Assembly: GCA_023301395.1 (NCBI GenBank)
Contig: JALZUY010000167.1
Span: forward strand, 1 to 13,318
Reading direction: 5' to 3'
From: Nonlabens sp.
GTDB lineage: Bacteria > Bacteroidota > Bacteroidia > Flavobacteriales > Flavobacteriaceae
DNA: 13,318 bases
The translations under genes and the position numbers were made by a program. The notes below the pieces were generated by a model. It saw only the letters and a program-made list of their open reading frames with translations, did not search any database and had not been told where the DNA came from. This document shows positions 8,144 to 13,318 of this stretch, one piece after another. How positions within the stretch are numbered: position 1 is the first letter of the stretch; every line of letters starts with the position of its first letter.

Positions 8144-8254
8144 AGGTTGGATTTAGAAATTCTACCATTACTAAGTTCAAGATTTTTGCTATTCTTTTCA
8201 TTATCCTTCTCATTCTCTTATAAACATTTTATAAACAGCGGTAAATTGGGCTTT

Positions 8255-9436
8255 TTAATCATAAAATTCTTCAATAACTTCTTTTAAAATAGTGCTCGCT
8301 TTGTCAATTTCTTCCTCTGTAATTGTGAGTGGTGGCGTTATTCTTATTGCTCTTTTTTCAAAAAGTAACATAAAGAATATCACACCTCTTTTTCGACATT
8401 CCTCAACTATATTGGTTGTAAAACGATCGTCAGGCAATAGGGCTGCGAGCATTAAACCAGTGCCTCTTATTTCCTTAATGTTTTTGTGAATTAAGCTTTC
8501 GCGAAAGCGTAATTCTTTAAATTTCACAGATTCTATTAAATCACTTTCCTCCAACTCAGTAATAGTTGCTAGTGCAGCGGCTGCTATGACAGGATTACCT
8601 CCAAATGTCGTTATGTGACCTAACATAGGTGATTGCTGGAATTGTTTAAGATGAATTGCTCGAGCTGTAAGGGCACCTATGGGCAATCCGCCAGCTAAAC
8701 CTTTACCTGTGATAACAAGATCAGGAATAATATCGTGCTGAGTGAAATAGAACATAGTTCCCGTACGTCCCATTCCTGGTTGAATTTCATCTATAATAAG
8801 AAGTGTGTTTTTATCATCACACTTTTTACGTAATGCCTTCATCCATCTATTACTGGGAATTATAAAACCAGCTCCACCTTGAATACTCTCTATAACGACA
8901 GCTGCGGTTGATGCAGTAATTAAATTGAGCTCAGCTATACAATTGAATTTAATATGCTTTACGTCAGGTATGAGAGGTCTAAATGGTGCTTTACGTTCCT
9001 CATAATCCATTAAGCTCAATGATCCCATGGTATTACCGTGATAGGCTTTTTCCATTGATATAATCTCCGTTTTTCCTGTAACCCGTCTTGCGAGTTTTAT
9101 TGCAGCTTCCATTGCCTCAGTACCACTATTGACCAAATAAGTCATTTGTAATGGTTCTGGCATGTGACTTGCTATTTTTTTACATAACTCTATAGCAGAT
9201 TTTTGCGCATACTCTCCATATACCATTACATGCATGTATAAATCTACTTGATTCTTTATGGCGGTGGTTACAGATGGATGGCAGTGACCTAGTGGTAATG
9301 CACTTACTCCAGCAACGCAATCGAGGTATTCATTTCCGTGAATGTCATAAATGTAATTCCCACTAGCATGTGATATCTCTAATGCTGGTGAAAATGGAGT
9401 AGTAGGTGCTTGATATGTAAAGAAGTCTTTTTTCAA
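8255..9436 (-). CDS. Class III pyridoxal-phosphate aminotransferase (acetylornithine-like)
   Basis: A 393-residue fold-type I, class III aminotransferase, normal in length. SGTEA at 104-108 and YHG at 132-134 bind the cofactor phosphate and ring, D216 in DEIQPGMGRTG contacts the pyridine nitrogen, and K245 in ITGKGLAGG is the Schiff-base lysine. The family includes acetylornithine, ornithine, 4-aminobutyrate and related transaminases; the substrate is not decided by what I see, and no arginine genes are nearby. The gene starts 2 bases after the OstA-like stop, so the two are probably co-transcribed, although no functional link is obvious. Codons for R310-S314 (RFRES) are formed by a perfect copy of the GCTTTCGCGAAAGC palindrome. 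The surrounding segment still reads like the family (LIHKNIKEIRGTGLM), so the gene appears intact. Confidence 0.92.
   Translation of the reverse strand: MKKDFFTYQAPTTPFSPALEISHASGNYIYDIHGNEYLDCVAGVSALPLGHCHPSVTTAIKNQVDLYMHVMVYGEYAQKSAIELCKKIASHMPEPLQMTYLVNSGTEAMEAAIKLARRVTGKTEIISMEKAYHGNTMGSLSLMDYEERKAPFRPLIPDVKHIKFNCIAELNLITASTAAVVIESIQGGAGFIIPSNRWMKALRKKCDDKNTLLIIDEIQPGMGRTGTMFYFTQHDIIPDLVITGKGLAGGLPIGALTARAIHLKQFQQSPMLGHITTFGGNPVIAAAALATITELEESDLIESVKFKELRFRESLIHKNIKEIRGTGLMLAALLPDDRFTTNIVEECRKRGVIFFMLLFEKRAIRITPPLTITEEEIDKASTILKEVIEEFYD
8495..8508. repeat. Palindromic repeat inside the aminotransferase gene
   Basis: A perfect 14-base GCTTTCGCGAAAGC lies in the coding sequence. With the next base (8509) it is read on the - strand as CGC TTT CGC GAA AGC, encoding RFRES at residues 310-314. 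It falls on a surface-like helix or loop before the conserved KEIRGTGLM segment, far from the active-site residues, and keeps the frame open. Confidence 0.92.
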
Positions 9437-9438
9437 TC

Positions 9439-11133
9439 TTAATTATTTATAGATTGTGGAGCTTGATCTTTTTTTCTATTGATAAGATTCTCTTGTTTTA
9501 ATTTAGAATTTTTGTTTAGTTCTCCTGAATTATTCTCATCAAAAAATGCCTCTTCAACTTTAGGTAGTGGAAGTCCCTTAATTTTAGTCAAGACTGGAGC
9601 TTTTTTACCTATGAATATTTCATCTACACTATTAATTTGTTCATCGCCACGCCACTTAAATCCTCTTAGCTTCCGTGCGTTTTCTGGAAGTTCATCTTCT
9701 GGATTTAAAACATCTTTAGGACCTTGTATAGATCTCATTGTTACGATGTCTCCTTCACTATTTAGTGTAATGTCTAGTTTACTACTAGTTCCTTTATTAA
9801 TACCGATGAGTTCATTTGATTCATTATTGTTATAAAGTAAATTTTCAACATTTTTGTTAATTTTTATTCTATAAATTTCATTATCCTTAAATAGTCCAAT
9901 TAATTCTTTCCCTTTAATTTGATTGTATCCATTGTTAATAGTGTCTTTGTCAATTATAAAAGCATTATAGAAAACTCGTAAAGAATCTAGTTGTTCAGTT
10001 TCTACATTGCTTTGTAGAAAAATAGAGTCTCCTGTGATTTGACTCTTACCACTCCATAATACAGGATTTTTAATTAATTTAGTAAGCCCAGTCGATTGTC
10101 TGGTATAGATAGAGTCACATCTACCACTTAAATCGCTTTTAAATAGCCTCACATCTCTAAATCCTCTCACGATGCGATTATCCTCAGGACCAGTTACCAT
10201 GAGCGTATCTGCATGTATATATACAGAATCTGCTTCTTGAAGGGAAATAGCAACAGCTCTCTTTGTTATAAAGACAGAGTCCTTCTCTCTGTAAACTTCG
10301 GCATAGTGTCCTTTGATAATGGAATTGTTTATCGTGTCTGTGACTATAATATTATTTGTAGCACTTGCAAAATTTGTATTACGGTTGAAGTATAAGCTAT
10401 CACCAGTGACGGTGCGATTATTATAGTCTATTCTAGATTTTTTTACAAAATGGCCATAATCGTTACGAGTATCATAGAATCCTCTTTCACAATATACTGT
10501 ACTGGCTGTTCCTTTTATCGTAGATGGTCCGTACAAATAAGCATGACCTGTCTCTGTATAGAAATTTACTTGTTCAGAATTGATTGTATAATCAGGATTT
10601 GTGATTACTACGTCGTCAATAAATTGGTATTTCTTTTCTTGCATAAAAAACCTTCCTACTCGACTTTTTAACACACTAGCAGTATCTTTTACAGTTCCGC
10701 CACTGCGATAATAAGCTTGTTGTTTATTACGATCAAAGTATAATGTGTCGGTCTCAAGATTAGTATCAGGACTACGCATGTTCACTTTTCCAGCTGCAAA
10801 TGCCAACTGGGAATTCCCATTATACTCTGCATACTTAGAATTCATAGTGACTGTATCACCTTGATTCATACGTACATTGCCTGTAGCTTTTAAGAAGTTC
10901 TTATCTTTGTAAAAAAATGCCTGATCACACCATATTTTTATTCCTTGGTGTTCAATATAGACTGTTTGTGATTCAGATTTTGAATAAATGATTGCATCTG
11001 GATATCTTTCTTCATTTGTAATCTGATAACCAGCTGTGACTCTAATAATAGAATCGTTTTCAACTACCGTTTCTTGAGCAGAAACAATAGTGCTGAAGAG
11101 GGAAAGGAAAAGTAGGAAAAGTAGTTTTTTCAA
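9439..11133 (-). CDS. OstA-like periplasmic protein (LptA/LptD-type beta-jellyroll)
   Basis: A 564-residue exported protein with a Sec signal peptide (about 1-19, cleavage after VSA). The body is rich in short alternating strands of the form xATGNVRM, NSKYAEYNG, LETDTLYFDRNKQQAYYRSGG and VTGDSLYFN, the pattern of OstA/LptA-type domains in which each turn adds a beta-strand pair. Bacteroidota encode long OstA-like proteins of this type, thought to take part in lipopolysaccharide transport across the periplasm. The C-terminal part (about 480-564) is charged, low in complexity and probably disordered. The start codon is TTG at 11133: the signal peptide begins there, and an in-frame stop lies only four codons upstream with no ATG between. 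A TAnnTTTG element sits 20 bases upstream. The aminotransferase follows 2 bases after the stop. Confidence 0.87.
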   Translation of the reverse strand: MKKLLFLLFLSLFSTIVSAQETVVENDSIIRVTAGYQITNEERYPDAIIYSKSESQTVYIEHQGIKIWCDQAFFYKDKNFLKATGNVRMNQGDTVTMNSKYAEYNGNSQLAFAAGKVNMRSPDTNLETDTLYFDRNKQQAYYRSGGTVKDTASVLKSRVGRFFMQEKKYQFIDDVVITNPDYTINSEQVNFYTETGHAYLYGPSTIKGTASTVYCERGFYDTRNDYGHFVKKSRIDYNNRTVTGDSLYFNRNTNFASATNNIIVTDTINNSIIKGHYAEVYREKDSVFITKRAVAISLQEADSVYIHADTLMVTGPEDNRIVRGFRDVRLFKSDLSGRCDSIYTRQSTGLTKLIKNPVLWSGKSQITGDSIFLQSNVETEQLDSLRVFYNAFIIDKDTINNGYNQIKGKELIGLFKDNEIYRIKINKNVENLLYNNNESNELIGINKGTSSKLDITLNSEGDIVTMRSIQGPKDVLNPEDELPENARKLRGFKWRGDEQINSVDEIFIGKKAPVLTKIKGLPLPKVEEAFFDENNSGELNKNSKLKQENLINRKKDQAPQSINN

Positions 11134-11152
11134 TAGGATATTATTAGGGCAA

Positions 11153-11160
11153 CAAAGTTA
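11153..11160 (-). promoter_or_regulatory. Putative Bacteroidota promoter -7 element for the OstA-like gene
   Basis: On the - strand the sequence reads TAACTTTG, matching the phylum's TAnnTTTG consensus. It ends 19 bases before the TTG start, a sensible leader length. I see no clear TTG -33 element at the usual distance, so the call rests on the -7 match and position alone. Confidence 0.5.
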
Positions 11161-11230
11161 CTAAAATGATGCCAGCTTTATCCTAAACGCTAGTATAGAA
11201 GAAATGTTTTTATATTTAAAATAAAGGCAT

Positions 11231-11261
11231 AAAAAAAGGCGCTCTGAAAGAGCGCCTTTTT
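11231..11261 (-). terminator. Intrinsic terminator of the cysteine-rich lipoprotein gene
   Basis: An 8-base GC-rich stem, GGCGCTCT (11238-11245) with AGAGCGCC (11249-11256), closes a three-base loop and is flanked by seven A on the left and five T on the right. On the - strand it is followed by a seven-T tract and starts 18 bases after the stop codon of the lipoprotein gene. It is symmetric enough to act both ways, but no + strand gene ends here. Confidence 0.9.
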
Positions 11262-11279
11262 AATATGTTATATTGAATA

Positions 11280-12008
11280 TTATCCAGCTTGAGTTTCACC
11301 ACAAGTGTCTTTACAAAATGTATTCGATTTTGCAGTATTACTTGTTCCTAGTTGCTCACCATCTACCCATACACCGACACATTGGTCTACAGACCCATCT
11401 TCATTTAATGTGTACATTACGACATAAGCAGCAAGACAAACACAGTCAGGGATGCAATAATCTCTAAATGTATATGTTACACCAGTACGAGTACCAGAGA
11501 AACAGTTTCTTACATTAAATGCACATACATCTGGCTCACCATTATACATAGGAGTGTTATTACAGTCTTCAACGATATTCATTGAAATAGAGTAAATATA
11601 CCATCCTGGAGCAGCGTTATACTTAAATCTAATTTTAGTATTACCATTACCATTACCATTACCATTGTTATCATTAAATTTATCAACTACTAGATTACCT
11701 ACATCACCAGTTCCTGGAAGAATTAAATCTTTTGCTATACAAGCTCCAAATGAAGGGTCTTCAATTAAAGATTTTGCATCTCCAACAGAAGTTATTGATT
11801 CAATAGGGAAAGGGTAGAAAGAATCTTCAGGATTTATTTCATAAGGAATAACATTTCTATCTATAGCGATTGTTTCCATAAAGTTAATAAAATCGCCATC
11901 TGCCATTTTATTTATGTCTTGAGCCTCATATTGATTAACATTAGCTTCTTCTGTAGAACATGAAGCTGTGATAAGTGCAAAAGCAAAAAAGGTAAATATT
12001 TTTTTCAT
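11280..12008 (-). CDS. Cysteine-rich predicted lipoprotein of unknown function
   Basis: A 242-residue protein whose family I do not recognise. The ATG at 12008 starts a lipoprotein signal peptide (MKKIFTFF...) ending ITASC, with C17 as the lipidated residue; a TTG seven codons upstream is open but would put a charged extension before the signal and overlaps the promoter element, so I reject it. The mature part has ten further cysteines, mostly in the second half (for example YCIPDCVCLAA and FCKDTCG), enough for five disulfides in an exported domain. An asparagine-glycine run near the middle is encoded by a hexanucleotide tandem repeat and probably forms a flexible linker between an acidic N-terminal half and the cysteine-rich half. 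It is followed by a strong terminator, preceded by a TAnnTTTG element and appears to be a single-gene unit, likely outside-facing on the cell envelope. Confidence 0.85.
   Translation of the reverse strand: MKKIFTFFAFALITASCSTEEANVNQYEAQDINKMADGDFINFMETIAIDRNVIPYEINPEDSFYPFPIESITSVGDAKSLIEDPSFGACIAKDLILPGTGDVGNLVVDKFNDNNGNGNGNGNTKIRFKYNAAPGWYIYSISMNIVEDCNNTPMYNGEPDVCAFNVRNCFSGTRTGVTYTFRDYCIPDCVCLAAYVVMYTLNEDGSVDQCVGVWVDGEQLGTSNTAKSNTFCKDTCGETQAG
11641..11666. repeat. Hexanucleotide tandem repeat (TACCAT)4 inside the lipoprotein gene
   Basis: Four exact TACCAT units (11642-11665) plus one matching base on each side. Read on the - strand they encode alternating Asn and Gly. The unit is six bases, so gain or loss of copies lengthens or shortens the linker by two residues without breaking the frame. 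Confidence 0.9.
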
Positions 12009-12026
12009 TTCAGTATCTTTAGGTGA

Positions 12027-12034
12027 CAAATCTA
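12027..12034 (-). promoter_or_regulatory. Putative Bacteroidota promoter -7 element for the cysteine-rich lipoprotein
   Basis: The - strand reads TAGATTTG, matching TAnnTTTG, and ends 18 bases before the preferred ATG at 12008. That spacing is nearly the same as for the OstA-like gene. No clear TTG -33 element is seen. The match supports the ATG start, because the alternative TTG would lie inside the promoter element. Confidence 0.5.
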
Positions 12035-12090
12035 CTGCTATTGTATAATGTGAGTCTAAAAACGCTCTATTTTTCGTTATGAGGACTTAA

Positions 12091-12128
12091 AACTCGTTGT
12101 TATACCTATTTTTTTTTACAACTCGTTG
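12091..12128. repeat. Pair of 9-base direct repeats upstream of the cysteine-rich lipoprotein
   Basis: AACTCGTTG occurs at 12091-12099 and again at 12120-12128, start to start 29 bases, separated by a nine-T run (12109-12117). They lie about 60-100 bases upstream of the putative -7 element, where an activator could bind. The intergenic region is otherwise AT-rich and featureless. This may be chance. Confidence 0.4.
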
Positions 12129-12192
12129 ACTATAAGTTATTTACAATTATAACTCAGCAAGTTAATTGGTCTTTTATCGATAAAATACCTCT

Positions 12193-12960
12193 TTATAAAG
12201 GAAAATAGATCCATTGATTGCCCAATTCCGATATTTTTACGCTTGAAAACGCAGATTCTGTAATGTGCATCTCTTTATTTTGATCTTCTGCAACTTCTTT
12301 TACTTCAAATTTAATCGCATTCCATCCTTCCTTCATACTTATGTTATAGGAACGAATAGTGGTGAGATCAACATTTCCATTATCATCTAAAGTTAATGCA
12401 TACTCATTGCTACCTTTTATTTTAATTACATCACTACTATATAGTAACATATAGTAATAACCTATAACTGGTGGGTTCTTTAATTCATTTATAGTATTCA
12501 ACATAAACTTTTTTGAAGAAGATGGGAATATGCGACCTACTTTTATATCATCGTTATTATATAATTCAAATCCATAATACTTTCCTGCAAGCGCGAGTTG
12601 AACACTATCACCAGTAATTTCTAGATTCTCTAGAGGACTAAAAATATCTTCGATTCCCATCGCGCTTAATTCATAACTCGCATCTCCTTGTGAGTTGTAT
12701 TCAGTAAATGCCTTTTGAGACGTCATATTAAAACCTGTAGGCAGGTTTAATGTTACCTGTCCATTTGTATCAATTGTTCCGTTAAATTGTGGTTCCACAA
12801 AATATCCCATGATATTCAACTGTGCTTCTCCACCATTATAATTTGTTACACTACTTTTTATTTGTTTTGAGAATGTAACAGTTGCTGATTCCTCATCTTT
12901 ACAAGATGTAAGTATTATGGCTGCACATGTTAGTATAATTAAATAAAAATATTTGTTCAT
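12193..12960 (-). CDS. Predicted lipoprotein of unknown function
   Basis: A 255-residue protein I cannot assign to a family. The signal peptide (residues 1-19) ends ILTSC, giving a lipidated C20 followed by KDEES, so it is likely anchored in the outer membrane, possibly surface exposed. The mature part is rich in predicted beta strands and in Asn, Ser and Thr, with segments such as GTIDTNGQVTLNLP, and ends in aromatic residues (WIYFPL). The phrase KEGWNAIKFEV near the C-terminus is a pattern I associate with carbohydrate-binding-like or beta-sandwich lipoproteins, but this is only an impression. It has no cysteine beyond the lipobox and the one at residue 12 in the signal peptide. A perfect 20-base form of the palindrome lies 16 bases upstream of the ATG. 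It sits downstream of the DUF6095-like gene on the same strand, after a 78-base gap. No terminator is visible after it. Confidence 0.8.
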   Translation of the reverse strand: MNKYFYLIILTCAAIILTSCKDEESATVTFSKQIKSSVTNYNGGEAQLNIMGYFVEPQFNGTIDTNGQVTLNLPTGFNMTSQKAFTEYNSQGDASYELSAMGIEDIFSPLENLEITGDSVQLALAGKYYGFELYNNDDIKVGRIFPSSSKKFMLNTINELKNPPVIGYYYMLLYSSDVIKIKGSNEYALTLDDNGNVDLTTIRSYNISMKEGWNAIKFEVKEVAEDQNKEMHITESAFSSVKISELGNQWIYFPL

Positions 12961-12976
12961 GGATATAGGTTGTTTT

Positions 12977-12996
12977 TATGCTTTCGCGAAAGCATA
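12977..12996. repeat. Longest palindromic repeat copy, in the leader of the lipoprotein gene
   Basis: A perfect 20-base palindrome with the GCTTTCGCGAAAGC core at 12980-12993 and flanks TAT/ATA. It lies between the DUF6095-like stop and the lipoprotein ATG, 16 bases upstream of the ATG, so if transcribed it would form a hairpin close to the start codon. It lacks a T tract typical of a terminator on the - strand. Confidence 0.92.
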
Positions 12997-13038
12997 TTTA
13001 TAAAAGTCTATTTTAAAACGAATGGAAGAGACTGTATA

Positions 13039-13278
13039 TTATCTTTTCTTATCTGTTTTAAACATGGAATCTAAAATAATATTGATTCCTTGAAACATAA
13101 AAAGAATAGCAAGTGCACAAAACAATATTCCAGGCATTAAGAAAATAATGGGATGATCACTTTCTGCGCCCATATATATGAGTGACGGGCCTAGAAAGAT
13201 AAATGGAAGAGCCATCAAGAGTCTTGTAATTCCTTTGTTTAAAACGTCTTTATCTGTAGAAGGTTGTTGATGTTCCAT
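13039..13278 (-). CDS. Small two-helix membrane protein, DUF6095-like
   Basis: A 79-residue protein with a hydrophilic start (MEHQQPSTDKDVLNKGI), two predicted membrane helices (about residues 17-37 and 44-67) and a basic tail (FKTDKKR). The arrangement and the motif FIFLGPSLIYMG after the first helix match my memory of the DUF6095 family of Flavobacteriaceae, whose function is unknown. I chose the ATG at 13278 over a TTG two codons upstream because ATG-Glu-His is typical of such proteins. The gene is complete, but only 20 genomic bases remain upstream before adapter sequence, so its promoter and upstream neighbour are lost. Confidence 0.8.
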   Translation of the reverse strand: MEHQQPSTDKDVLNKGITRLLMALPFIFLGPSLIYMGAESDHPIIFLMPGILFCALAILFMFQGINIILDSMFKTDKKR

Positions 13279-13298
13279 TAGCAAATTCCAATTTGATC

Positions 13299-13318
13299 AG
13301 ATCGGAAGAGCTCACGTC
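13299..13318. other. Sequencing adapter remnant at the contig end
   Basis: The last 20 bases match the start of the Illumina TruSeq read-1 adapter (AGATCGGAAGAGC followed by ACACGTC) with one difference, T for A at 13312. This is a library artefact left by incomplete trimming and should not be treated as genomic sequence. Confidence 0.93.

Noticed and set aside
8211..8240. Short repeats of TTATAAAC in the gap between aminotransferase and TPR genes
   Set aside because: Only 8 bases, AT-rich, two copies; common by chance in this composition.
9479..10671. Several + strand open frames opposite the OstA-like gene
   Set aside because: They lie wholly inside a well-supported - strand gene and have no recognisable motifs; shadows of its codon pattern.
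12009..12029. A TTG start seven codons upstream for the cysteine-rich lipoprotein
   Set aside because: It would add a charged extension before a clean lipoprotein signal peptide and overlaps the promoter-like element; the ATG at 12008 is better.
12188..12201. Inverted repeat CCTCTTTATAAAGG at the end of the 255-residue lipoprotein gene
   Set aside because: Short, AT-rich, overlaps the stop codon and lacks a T tract on the - strand, so not a convincing terminator.
127..12996. The four palindromes as a CRISPR array or transposon ends
   Set aside because: They are kilobases apart without spacers of regular length, no transposase or cas gene is present, and flanks are not shared.

Overview
The window looks like a low-GC chromosomal contig end from a marine member of the family Flavobacteriaceae (Bacteroidota), perhaps near Nonlabens or Dokdonia; the genus is a guess. 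The evidence is the AT-rich coding, the lack of Shine-Dalgarno sequences, TAnnTTTG promoter elements, a remnant of a type IX secretion (T9SS) C-terminal sorting domain, a Bacteroidetes-type OstA-like protein, a DUF6095-like small membrane protein, and a recurring palindrome GCTTTCGCGAAAGC. The last 20 bases closely match an Illumina adapter, so they are not genomic and the right edge is the end of an assembly contig.

Layout. Bases 1-820 carry no intact gene. From about 186 to 820 the + strand holds a decayed fragment of a secreted T9SS cargo protein, broken by frameshifts and a stop, ending in a recognisable PNP...GVYLL...VKQLI sorting tail and followed by a strong terminator-like hairpin (836-865). 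Just after the hairpin, three + strand genes form a capsule/exopolysaccharide module (887-6042): a CapD/PglF-type nucleotide-sugar 4,6-dehydratase, a Wza-like outer membrane export lipoprotein and a Wzc-like chain-length regulator/tyrosine kinase. The kinase gene meets a - strand CpsB/YwqE-type PHP phosphatase head to head, and their stop codons overlap in one CTAG. The phosphatase lies 5 bases downstream of a long TPR protein. Further right on the - strand are a class III aminotransferase and an OstA-like protein 2 bases apart, two unrelated predicted lipoproteins (one rich in cysteines with an in-frame hexanucleotide repeat), and a two-helix DUF6095-like protein at the contig end.

How the genes may work together. 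The dehydratase makes an activated deoxysugar precursor. Wza and Wzc form the export machine, and the phosphatase is the expected antagonist that dephosphorylates the tyrosine tail of Wzc. No glycosyltransferase, flippase or polymerase is present, so the sugar assembly genes must lie elsewhere. The OstA-like protein probably serves lipopolysaccharide transport to the outer membrane, so much of the window concerns the cell envelope.

The most unusual signal is the 14-base palindrome. It occurs four times (one copy degenerate) in four settings: a gene-free stretch, the linker of the decayed T9SS protein, inside the aminotransferase coding sequence, and the 5' leader of a lipoprotein gene. It has no stop codon in any of the six frames, so it can sit inside genes.
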